Of a stretch of DNA of 38,528 nt, positions 30,450 through 37,847 are shown piece by piece. The stretch is from positions 1-38,528 of the forward strand of contig CANOBK010000007.1 of NCBI GenBank assembly GCA_947564265.1, read 5' to 3'. How positions within the stretch are numbered: the first letter of the stretch is position 1; each line of letters begins with the position of its first letter. Source of the stretch: an uncultured Caryophanales bacterium. GTDB taxonomy: Bacteria; Bacillota_I; Bacilli_A; RF39; UBA660. The notes beneath the pieces were generated by a model, which saw only the letters and a program-made list of their open reading frames with translations, had not been told where the DNA came from and made no database searches. The position numbers were made by a program, and so were the translations under genes.

Positions 30450-31310
30450 ATGACAAACTATAGGATTATAAGAAACGATGCCAAAGGTATGTTTTTTAAA
30501 TACATTGATGACGACAATATTTATAGTGCATTTAAGAAAGTGCCACATATTATAAAAAGAGGCATGATGAAGTTTCATTTGCCATTTCGAACATTTCTAT
30601 ATGGAACTTGGAAAAAAAATTTGAATGATTGTGATATTTTTATTCTATTTGATAGTGATATGTATCCAGATATTATCAAATATATTAAAAAGAAAAATAA
30701 GCATTGCAAAGTCATTTTATATTATTGGAATGTTATCAATGAATTCAATCAGTGTTTCTTAAGCAATCCTCTTATAGATGAAGTTTGGTCATTTGATAAA
30801 GTGGATTGTAAAAAGTACCAATTGAGATATAACTGTCAACTTTATTCAAATAATGTTTTAAGCAAATCAGAAAATGAAGAAAATAAGATTCTTTTCTTAG
30901 GAAGGGAAAAAGGAAGAAAAAATCAGATTTTAGAATTCAAAGAGTACTGTACTAATCAGGATATTAAGACAGACTTTTTAATTATTGAAAGTGAAAAAGA
31001 TTTAATTTCCTATGAGAAATATTTAAATATGGTAGCAAATTGTAATACACTTTTAGATATTATCGACGATAGACATTTTGGGCTAACTTTAAGAGTTATG
31101 GAATCTATTTTTTTAAGAAAGAAATTAATTACAAACAATTCAGATATTATAAATTATGATTTTTATTGTAAAGAAAATATTTTTATTTTAGGGAAAGACA
31201 GTTTAGAAGATTTACCAAAATTTATTGCTGGAAATTATAAAAATTTACCTAAACGAATTATTAATCAATATGATTATGAAAGCTGGCTTCAAAATTTTTT
31301 TAGAAAGTAG
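30450..31310 (+). CDS. Probable glycosyltransferase of the polysaccharide locus
   Basis: A 286-residue soluble protein. The middle strand 'NDCDIFILFDSDMYPDIIKY' (about 52-71) and 'KVILYYWNVINEF', then 'PLIDEVWSFDKVDCKKYQLR', then 'KILFLGREKGRKNQI' (start of the second half) and 'HFGLTLRVMESIFLRKKLIT' follow the GT-B layout of small glycosyltransferases, the last block being the nucleotide-sugar site. No exact family recognised. It follows a 147-bp gap that contains a weak hairpin (AAAGTA/TACTTT at 30386-30409) and has an AGGGGAG ribosome-binding site. Confidence 0.65.
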   Translation: MTNYRIIRNDAKGMFFKYIDDDNIYSAFKKVPHIIKRGMMKFHLPFRTFLYGTWKKNLNDCDIFILFDSDMYPDIIKYIKKKNKHCKVILYYWNVINEFNQCFLSNPLIDEVWSFDKVDCKKYQLRYNCQLYSNNVLSKSENEENKILFLGREKGRKNQILEFKEYCTNQDIKTDFLIIESEKDLISYEKYLNMVANCNTLLDIIDDRHFGLTLRVMESIFLRKKLITNNSDIINYDFYCKENIFILGKDSLEDLPKFIAGNYKNLPKRIINQYDYESWLQNFFRK

Positions 31311-31318
31311 GTGAGGAT

Positions 31319-32731
31319 ATGAGCCTTAAAAAAGGATTTATATATGTATTCGCTACAAATTTAATTGGAGTAATTCTTAGCATTCTTACAGGCTTTGTTC
31401 TTCCAAAATTTCTATCTATAGAAGCTTACTCAGATATAAAGCTGTTTCAACTATATATTAGCTATGTAGGAATCCTCCATTTAGGATATTCTGATGGAAT
31501 GTATCTAAAGTATGGTGGTAAGAGTCTCAAAGATATTGATAAAAAAGAAGTATTGGCTGAATTTAAGATATTTAAATTATTTCAATTAGTGGTAGCTATT
31601 ATTGGGATTATTGTAGCACTGCTAGTCAAAAATGAAATTTTACTTTTTTGTATCATATCTTTAATTCCGATCAATGTGGGAAATTATCTTAGAAATTTAT
31701 ATCAGTCAACTGGGCAGTTTGATAAATATGCAAAATTTACAAATATTAATAATATATTTATATTTGTAATTAATATATTTTTGCTTTTTATTATTAGAAC
31801 CTATAATTCTAATTACTATATCATATCTTATATCATTTCATATTTTGTTTATTGGTTATTACTAGAGAAAGAGGTAACATCTTTGTTTGGGAGAAAATCA
31901 TCGGAATTAAGTTTAAAATACCTATTTGAAGATATTAAAGATGGTTTTTTACTAATGTTAGGAAACTTTTCCAATGTTATATTTACAAGTATAGATCGTT
32001 TGTTAGTAAAAAGGTTTTTAGGGGTAATTAAATTTGCGTACTATTCATTTGCTGTTAGTATAGAATCTCTTATGAATACAATAGTAAGCCCAATCAGTGT
32101 GGTAATGTACAATTATATTTGTAAAAATCAACAAAAAGAAAAAATTATATTTGCAAAAAATGTATTGTTAATAGTATCATCTCTAGTAATAGCTTTAGTA
32201 TTTCCTGTTTCGTTTATTGTACAGTATTGGATTGAAAAGTACTCTTCGTCTTTATTAGTACTATACTTTTTGTTTATTGCACAGTATTTTTCTATTATTG
32301 TAAAATGTATTTATAATAATTGTTATAAAGTTAAAAGAAAGCAAAATCGTTATTTTGCTGTAATGACATCTGTTATTGTGCTTTCCTTTATATTGAATCT
32401 CTTAGGTTATAAGTTATTTGGAACAATGGAAATATTCGCTACTGCAACAATGTTTACAAGTATAATTTGGTTTATAATTTGTGAAATAGATTTTGGAAAA
32501 TACTGTTATTCCGTAAGACAGTATTTTTATATAATAATTATATTAATTTTATTTTTTATAACAACAGTCTATACAACACCTGTCATAGGATTAATTTTAT
32601 ATTTTATAGGTTTTTCTATAGCAACAATTTTTCTATTACCACGGGAATGTTCTTTTATTAAAAAAGAAATGGTCAATTATTATCTGAAGGTAGTTGAAAG
32701 AAGAAAATTAAATAAAGAAAAAACTAAATAA
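31319..32731 (+). CDS. Wzx-type polysaccharide flippase (MOP/MATE superfamily)
   Basis: A 470-residue protein with about 12-14 membrane helices. It starts 'MSLKKGFIYVFATNLIGVIL' with the usual 'SILTGFVLPKFLSIEAYSDI', and contains 'LLMLGNFSNVIFTSIDRLLV', typical of Wzx. It moves the lipid-linked repeat unit across the membrane. The ribosome-binding site is GTGAGG, 8 bp after the upstream stop. Confidence 0.88.
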   Translation: MSLKKGFIYVFATNLIGVILSILTGFVLPKFLSIEAYSDIKLFQLYISYVGILHLGYSDGMYLKYGGKSLKDIDKKEVLAEFKIFKLFQLVVAIIGIIVALLVKNEILLFCIISLIPINVGNYLRNLYQSTGQFDKYAKFTNINNIFIFVINIFLLFIIRTYNSNYYIISYIISYFVYWLLLEKEVTSLFGRKSSELSLKYLFEDIKDGFLLMLGNFSNVIFTSIDRLLVKRFLGVIKFAYYSFAVSIESLMNTIVSPISVVMYNYICKNQQKEKIIFAKNVLLIVSSLVIALVFPVSFIVQYWIEKYSSSLLVLYFLFIAQYFSIIVKCIYNNCYKVKRKQNRYFAVMTSVIVLSFILNLLGYKLFGTMEIFATATMFTSIIWFIICEIDFGKYCYSVRQYFYIIIILILFFITTVYTTPVIGLILYFIGFSIATIFLLPRECSFIKKEMVNYYLKVVERRKLNKEKTK

Positions 32732-32823
32732 TAAGAAAATTATTTTTTATATTATGTATAGAACTTGCAAAAGTATTAATAACAAAAAAATGTAGAAAGC
32801 TAAGTGAAATTTAGTTTAAAGTG

Positions 32824-32832
32824 TGTTATAAT
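32824..32832 (+). promoter_or_regulatory. Extended -10 for the LCP-VanZ genes
   Basis: TGTTATAAT, with GTGAAA as a poor -35 at 17 bp (32804-32809). The leader, CACTTTTAGGGGGGATTGCT, resembles that of the sugar transferase gene at 25307-25326. Confidence 0.6.
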
Positions 32833-32858
32833 ATAAAACACTTTTAGGGGGGATTGCT

Positions 32859-34328
32859 ATGAATAAATTGTTATTATTTATTAAGACATATCATTATTTA
32901 ATAGTAGGTATTATTTTAATTATACTGAATATTTTCTTATGTTTATTTACTTATAATTTGAATGTAATACCAATCAAGTACTATTTTTTAATATTTGGGG
33001 GATTGCTTCTTTTAGAAATCTTCTCTATTACATTCATTTCTAGAAAAAATAAAGCATTTATTATCATAGGGTACATTTTTACATTTTTATTAATTGTACT
33101 GAATGGTTGTGGAATTTACTATGTTAGTGTTACTGATCATTTCTTAGATAAAGCATTTGATAATGCTAAAAGAGAATATACGAATACTTTTTATGTATTG
33201 TCATTAAAAGATAGTAATAATACATTAGATAATATTAATGAAAAATCTTTAGGTTATTATAAAGATACTCCTAATATTGAACAAGCATTAAAAGAACTTA
33301 CTACTAAGTATCAGGTGAATTCAGTTTCTTATGATGATATTGAAAGTATGTTTCAGAAATTAGAAACAGATATTTCTTATGTATTAATTGAAAAAAATCT
33401 TTATACTTATATTATCGATTCAGAGAATGAATTGAATAAAGATCATTATACGATTGTTTATGAATATACCCTAACTTTTGAAGAAATTTCAGAAGATGAT
33501 CTCAATCCAGATACCTCTAATCCAGAACAAAACAAGGATTTAGCAGAAACCAATAATATTAATATTTATATTGGTGGTACTGATTTTTCCAATCAATTAT
33601 ATGACTTTAATATGATTGTATCGATTAATCAAGATACCCATAAAGTATTACTTACTAGTATTCCTAGAGATTATCATATTCCTGTCTATGGAAAAGGTGG
33701 TAGAAGTGATAATATGGGTTACCACGGAGCATGGGGAATTACGACAAGTATGAAGTCCCTCGAACAGTTATTAAATCTTAAAATTGATTATTATGTAAAA
33801 GTAAGAACCAATAGTCTTGTTGGAGTAGTTGATACTTTAGGTGGAATTCAATTTTGCTCTGATAAAAGTTTTTATACAACTCATGCGACCGTTCTAGGTA
33901 GTTGGGATGATTCTAAAGGAAATAAATTATATGTCGAAAAGGGATGTAGGAATTATAATGGAATAGAGATTCTTACAATTTCTAGAGAGCGTTTGGCCTA
34001 TAGTGGGGGAGATCGACAAAGACAAAAGAATTGTCAAAGTATTTTAATCTCTATCTTTAATAAGGCAACCTCTCCTAGTATTATCAAAAACTATCAAAGT
34101 CTATTAAATTCTATTAGTGATTTATATACAACGAATATTCCTAGAGACGTCATCACAGGTTATATTAGAGATATTCTAGACAATAATACAAAATGGACAT
34201 TTAATACGCAAAGCTTAGATGGTTATGATAGTAGTGGTACTGTTCATTTAACAAATTATGTTGATTATATTATGATTCCATCTCAAGACTCGGTAAATCG
34301 CGCTAGTTATAATATTAAACATAATTAA
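32859..34328 (+). CDS. LytR-CpsA-Psr (LCP) family ligase
   Basis: A 489-residue protein. Three N-terminal membrane helices (about 11-31, 36-58 and 66-90) precede an outer region; the LCP domain starts near 232 ('NINIYIGGTDFSNQLYDFNM', then 'IVSINQDTHKVLLTSIPRDY' at about 252-271). Lipid-phosphate-binding motifs include 'GGRSDNMGYHGAWG' (about 280-293) and 'RERLAYSGGDRQRQKNCQ' (about 374-391). LCP enzymes transfer lipid-linked polymers, including capsules, to peptidoglycan. Its own promoter follows the flippase gene. Confidence 0.9.
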   Translation: MNKLLLFIKTYHYLIVGIILIILNIFLCLFTYNLNVIPIKYYFLIFGGLLLLEIFSITFISRKNKAFIIIGYIFTFLLIVLNGCGIYYVSVTDHFLDKAFDNAKREYTNTFYVLSLKDSNNTLDNINEKSLGYYKDTPNIEQALKELTTKYQVNSVSYDDIESMFQKLETDISYVLIEKNLYTYIIDSENELNKDHYTIVYEYTLTFEEISEDDLNPDTSNPEQNKDLAETNNINIYIGGTDFSNQLYDFNMIVSINQDTHKVLLTSIPRDYHIPVYGKGGRSDNMGYHGAWGITTSMKSLEQLLNLKIDYYVKVRTNSLVGVVDTLGGIQFCSDKSFYTTHATVLGSWDDSKGNKLYVEKGCRNYNGIEILTISRERLAYSGGDRQRQKNCQSILISIFNKATSPSIIKNYQSLLNSISDLYTTNIPRDVITGYIRDILDNNTKWTFNTQSLDGYDSSGTVHLTNYVDYIMIPSQDSVNRASYNIKHN

Positions 34329-34349
34329 TTAAAGTTAGGAAGTGACGAA

Positions 34350-34820
34350 ATGGGAACGAGAAGAAAGATATTTGTTACTATATTAATTATCTGGATGATT
34401 GTCATTTTTGGATTTTCGAATCAAAGTGTTACGAATAGTCTTTCTTTGAGTGATAAAGTGGCTTCTAAAGTTATTGATGTAGTATTGAAGGTGGGAGAAA
34501 AAGAAATTACTTCTCAAGAAAAGGCAAAACTGGTAAAAAATATGAGATTGTTAGTTCGAAAAACAGCACATTTTACAGAATATTTTATTTTAGGAATTTT
34601 AGTATTTAAAATTTTTGAAATATATGGAGTTAAGAGAACTTTAATCTATTCCATTCTATTTTGCTTTTTCTATGCATGTAGTGATGAAATCCATCAATTA
34701 TTCTCTGATGGTAGATCTGCTAAGGTTTTGGATGTATTAATTGATACGAGTGGAGGTATCTTATCCATTGGATGTCTTTGGTTCATGAAGAAAAGGAAGG
34801 AACTTAATCGAGGTGATTAA
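34350..34820 (+). CDS. Short VanZ-family protein
   Basis: A 156-residue protein with about four membrane helices. The VanZ core 'RKTAHFTEYFILGILVF' (about 70-86) and 'YACSDEIHQLFSDGRSAKVL' then 'DVLIDTSGG' is complete. The fold resembles one that handles lipid carriers or glycopeptides; in capsule loci its job is unknown. It lies 21 bp after the LCP gene and the operon terminator overlaps its end. Confidence 0.85.
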   Translation: MGTRRKIFVTILIIWMIVIFGFSNQSVTNSLSLSDKVASKVIDVVLKVGEKEITSQEKAKLVKNMRLLVRKTAHFTEYFILGILVFKIFEIYGVKRTLIYSILFCFFYACSDEIHQLFSDGRSAKVLDVLIDTSGGILSIGCLWFMKKRKELNRGD

Positions 34821-34828
34821 GTTTTTTT
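34801..34828 (+). terminator. Intrinsic terminator of the LCP-VanZ operon
   Basis: AACTTAATC (34801-34809) pairs perfectly with GATTAAGTT (34815-34823) around GAGGT, with seven Ts. The stop codon of the VanZ gene is inside the 3' arm. Confidence 0.85.
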
Positions 34829-34904
34829 GTAGTTTTAGATCATCTTCTTATTTTCTCTGTATAATATAAATGAAACGAAAGTAAGTATTAAGATAAAATA
34901 ATGA

Positions 34905-35004
34905 TTGAGTGAGACAAAAGGTATTATCACAGTATTCGAAGATATAAAACATTTTACTTTCAAACAAGGAATCTAGTTTAGGACAAATGGCAAATAATAC
35001 AAAA
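34905..35004 (+). pseudogene. dinD: First decayed dinD copy
   Basis: The phase starting at TTG 34905 reads 'ITVFEDIKH', the N-terminal motif of DinD, then shifts straight into a copy of the C-terminal 'QTR' region (34961-35004, shared with 35370-35413). The middle of the gene is missing. The -10-like TATAAT at 34860-34865 may be its old promoter. Confidence 0.5.
34961..35004 (+). repeat. Direct repeat, upstream copy
   Basis: About 44 bp starting CAAACAAGGAATCTAGTTTA, some 90 percent identical to 35370-35413. It flanks the second dinD remnant on its left. Confidence 0.75.
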
Positions 35005-35024
35005 TATAGGAGGAGGTTAGGAAA

Positions 35025-35390
35025 ATGAATGAATTGGAATTATATAAAGAAAAAGTTTTTGATGATATTAAACATATTGATGAAAATGGGCTAAAATTTT
35101 GATATGCAAGAGAACTTGGGAAAATATTAAAGTATGGTGAATATCGTAAATTTACGCCTGTTATTAATAAGGCAAAAGTATCATGCCAAAAGAGTAATCA
35201 GTTATTGGAAGACCATTTCGCTCAGGTGGACGTAATGGTTGAAATAGGTTCTAATGCTAAAAGAAAATTAAACGATTATAGGTTAACACGTTACGCTTGT
35301 TACTTAATAGTTCAAAATGCAGATTCAAAAAAGGAGGTTGTGGCTTTAGGTCAAACATACTTTGCAGTACAAACAAGAAATCTAGTTTAG
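35025..35390 (+). pseudogene. dinD: Second dinD copy, with internal TGA and truncated
   Basis: From ATG 35025 the frame reads like DNA-damage-inducible protein D: 'ELYKEKVFDDIKHIDENG', then 'YARELGKILKYGEYRKFTPV', 'LEDHFAQVDVMVEIGSNAKR' and 'RYACYLIVQNADSKKEVVAL', 'GQTYFAVQTR'. Codon 26 is TGA (35100-35102), exactly where the family has Trp (FWYAREL or QWSAREL). After 'QTRNLV' it ends at TAG, about 120 residues, less than half of the usual 270 or so. TGA is a normal stop elsewhere in the window, so this is a nonsense mutation and the gene is dead. GGAGGAGG lies upstream. Confidence 0.85.
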
Positions 35391-35413
35391 GGCAAATGGC
35401 AAAAAATATAAAA
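35370..35413 (+). repeat. Direct repeat, downstream copy
   Basis: About 44 bp starting CAAACAAGAAATCTAGTTTA, some 90 percent identical to 34961-35004. It covers the end of the second dinD remnant. The rest of the gap to 35547 shows no gene I can support. Confidence 0.75.
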
Positions 35414-35547
35414 CAAATAAATTTACTTTATTTTAAGGGAAAAATAATTAATAAACATATTGAAATGATAGAAAATAGAAAAGATAATGAAAAATGTAAT
35501 GTTTTTATAATTTGGATATCAATGTTCAAATAGAAAGGAATAAGAAA

Positions 35548-36438
35548 ATGAATAATAAAATTACAACAGTTATGAATGTTAAGGATAATGAAATTAGAGT
35601 TATACGAGTAGATGATGAAGACTATATTTCTTTAACAGATTTAGCAAGATATAAAAATCCAAATGACCCATCAGATGTTATAAAAAAATGGTTAAGTAAT
35701 TATGATACTATAGAGTTTTTAGGACTTTGGGAGGAATTAAGTAATGAAAATTTTAATTCGGCGGAATTCAGCCTAATTAAAAATGAGGCACCTAAAAAAT
35801 CTTTTACAATGTCTCCAAGTCAATGGTGTACAAGAGTAAATGCTAAAGGATTGATATCAAGTAAAGGAAAATATAGTGTGGGAACATTTGCTCATTCAGA
35901 TGTAGCATTAGAATTTGCTTCTTGGATAGATAATCTCTTTAAATTATATTTGATTAAGGAATTTAAAAGATTAAAATATAATGAAAGCTATCAAGAAAAA
36001 ATTGAATGGTCTGTTAGAAGAAGTTTATCTAAAACAAATTATAGAATTCATACTGATAGCATAAAAGAAAATATAGTTCCTAAAATAACAGATAAACAAA
36101 AGCAATATGTTTATGCAAGTGAAGCAGATGTTATAAATGTGGCGCTTTTTGGAATGACAGCAAAAGAGTGGAAAGATAATAATCCTAATTTAGATGGTAA
36201 TATAAGAAATTATACAGATATACTACATTTAGTAGTTTTAAGTAATCTTGAAGTTTTAAATGCTAGTATGATTGAACATAATATTTCACAAAAAGAAAGA
36301 TTAGAAAAACTAAATCAAACAGCAAGAAAAGAATTAGCAATATTAGTAAATGATAAAAACATTACTAGTATAGAGAAACTAGATAAAAAGAATGATAAAT
36401 TTCATAACTCTGGTTATAAAAGAAAAGAAATCATATAA
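35548..36438 (+). CDS. KilA-N domain protein
   Basis: A 296-residue cytoplasmic protein. The N-terminal half is a KilA-N DNA-binding domain: 'DDEDYISLTDLARYKNPNDP' (about 21-40), 'VIKKWLSNYDTIEFLGLWEE', 'GTFAHSDVALEFASWIDNLF' and 'LYLIKEFKRLK'. The rest is helical ('GMTAKEWKDNNPNLDGNIRN'). This family is found in phage/viral antirepressor-like proteins and as stand-alone chromosomal genes. The start at 35548 follows AGAAAGGA; a frame from 35512 lacks such a site. It lies beside decayed dinD copies, another phage- and SOS-linked family, inside a capsule locus. Confidence 0.88.
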   Translation: MNNKITTVMNVKDNEIRVIRVDDEDYISLTDLARYKNPNDPSDVIKKWLSNYDTIEFLGLWEELSNENFNSAEFSLIKNEAPKKSFTMSPSQWCTRVNAKGLISSKGKYSVGTFAHSDVALEFASWIDNLFKLYLIKEFKRLKYNESYQEKIEWSVRRSLSKTNYRIHTDSIKENIVPKITDKQKQYVYASEADVINVALFGMTAKEWKDNNPNLDGNIRNYTDILHLVVLSNLEVLNASMIEHNISQKERLEKLNQTARKELAILVNDKNITSIEKLDKKNDKFHNSGYKRKEII

Positions 36439-36533
36439 AAAGTGACTCCTAATCGATAAAAAAGGATACTCATAAATTTTATTATTCGTTGTATGAAAAA
36501 GTATTTTTGATTCATATTAATAATGGTGATCAT

Positions 36534-37082
36534 ATGGCAAGGGTATTAATAATTATTGGTTCTAGACGAGAAGGGAACTGCGCGATTTTAGAAAAAAAGA
36601 TAAGGAAAGCTTTAAAGAAGGAACGTATTTCTGTTGACTCCATTACTCCAGGAAATCAAAAAATCTATTTATGTACTGGATGTATGGATTGCGATGAGAA
36701 TGGAGTATGTGATTTTAAAGATGATATGGTAGAAAATGTAGAGAAAGTTGTTTCTTCAGAATATTTAATTTTTCTTACACCAACTCGCTGGAACTTATTA
36801 TCAGGAGACTTAAAAATCTTTATGGATCGTTTAAATCCTTTATATGCTTCTAGAAAATTAGAAGGAAAAAAGTTAATCGCTTTAGTAGTAGGTTCTAAAA
36901 AGAAGGAAGAATATTCAACAGATGGGGCATTAACGTCTCTTGGTAGTTTTGCAGATAGTAGTGGGATGAAAATGGTTTACCATAAAGAATTTAATGAATG
37001 TTTAGAATATAATGATATTTTAGATCAAGAGGAAGAAATCTCTAAGACAATTGAGGAAATCAAGAAAGTAATAAAAGGGTAA
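36534..37082 (+). CDS. NAD(P)H-dependent FMN reductase / flavodoxin-like protein
   Basis: A 182-residue protein. The flavodoxin-like FMN loop 'LIIIGSRREGNCAILEKKI' (about 5-23) is followed by 'CTGCMDCDENGVCDFKDDM' (about 44-62), the Cys-rich segment common in this NAD(P)H-dependent oxidoreductase/iron-sulfur flavoprotein group, and 'FLTPTRWNLLSGDLKIFMDR'. It probably reduces flavin, quinone or nitro compounds. The start at 36534 is set by similarity; GGTGAT is close (4-nt spacer), and a frame from 36489 would add 15 non-conserved residues. Confidence 0.85.
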   Translation: MARVLIIIGSRREGNCAILEKKIRKALKKERISVDSITPGNQKIYLCTGCMDCDENGVCDFKDDMVENVEKVVSSEYLIFLTPTRWNLLSGDLKIFMDRLNPLYASRKLEGKKLIALVVGSKKKEEYSTDGALTSLGSFADSSGMKMVYHKEFNECLEYNDILDQEEEISKTIEEIKKVIKG

Positions 37083-37171
37083 ATAATAGGTTTTAAAAAT
37101 CAATCAATATATGGCACAAAACGACTGAATCAATCATACAATAATAAGAAGTGCAACAAGGGGATGTAAAA

Positions 37172-37723
37172 ATGAATCATATATTAGAAATTATGGAATT
37201 TATCGAAAAGTTAGGAATCTCTGTTGAGAATTTAGAAATTTCTTATGATGAGATGGGACAATTCTTTTTTTATGGCAAAGAGAAGAAAGAAGATGAATTT
37301 TTTGAGAGATTAGTCAGTGCCAAGTTAGAAGAAGAAAAAGAATCTATCACGATTAAAGAAACGATTCGTCACGAATATAATTTTAAACCGTTTTGGAGAG
37401 ATGGGAAGAAAGAGCAATCTTATAATGTAGAAATTACTACTGATTTCGCAAAATGGAAAGTGAAGAAACCTTATCTAAATTTATATACAACAACGGTTTT
37501 TCAAACAACCAAAGAAGATACCTTAGGAGGAAGAATTCAACCTTTAGTAGATTTTGATTCTATGACTGATTTTCTAGATCAGGAAAAAATTAGTATGGCA
37601 ACTAGGGGAAGTAGTTATCTTCCAATTGAGAGAATTCGCTTCTTAGTTCCTGATGATTATCATATTACAGAGGGCCTTTCTCAAATTAAAGAACTTTCAG
37701 AATCCATTGTTTTAAAAAAATAA
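37172..37723 (+). CDS. Hypothetical protein, 183 aa
   Basis: A soluble, acidic alpha/beta protein without signal or membrane segments. The centre is beta-rich ('YNVEITTDFAKWKVKKPYLN') and contains the aromatic stretch 'YNFKPFWRDGKK'. No family recognised. The ATG at 37172 follows AAGGGGA. It lies between the reductase and the CpsC gene and has its own terminator, so it is not clearly part of the polysaccharide operon. Confidence 0.65.
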   Translation: MNHILEIMEFIEKLGISVENLEISYDEMGQFFFYGKEKKEDEFFERLVSAKLEEEKESITIKETIRHEYNFKPFWRDGKKEQSYNVEITTDFAKWKVKKPYLNLYTTTVFQTTKEDTLGGRIQPLVDFDSMTDFLDQEKISMATRGSSYLPIERIRFLVPDDYHITEGLSQIKELSESIVLKK

Positions 37724-37754
37724 AGGGAATTGGAAACGAATCCATTTCCTTTTT
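37722..37754 (+). terminator. Intrinsic terminator after the 183-aa gene
   Basis: AAAGGGAATTGG (37722-37733) pairs with CCATTTCCTTT (37742-37752, one T-T mismatch and one G-T), ending in TTTTT. Confidence 0.75.
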
Positions 37755-37789
37755 CCATTTTTTGACTTAAAAAATTAAATCGAAAAATG

Positions 37790-37818
37790 TTGCATTTTTT
37801 CAACTTTTGTAGTATAAT
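37790..37818 (+). promoter_or_regulatory. Sigma-A promoter for the CpsC-like gene
   Basis: TTGCAT (37790-37795), a 17-bp spacer and TATAAT (37813-37818), with the ATG 30 bp later behind AAGGGGTGG. It looks like the start of a second polysaccharide operon that runs beyond the window. Confidence 0.7.
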
Positions 37819-37847
37819 ATGTGCCATTATGAAGAAGGGGTGGAAGT

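Noticed and set aside
35100-35102. TGA in the dinD frame read as tryptophan (mycoplasma-type code 4)
   Set aside because: TGA ends other good genes with tight spacing or overlaps (2380-2382, 12779-12781, 24635-24637, 11992-11994), and no other gene needs TGA read-through. The copy is also truncated, so a nonsense mutation is simpler.
37762-37767. TTGACT as the -35 of the CpsC promoter
   Set aside because: It is 45 bp from the TATAAT at 37813; TTGCAT at 37790 gives the correct 17-bp spacing.
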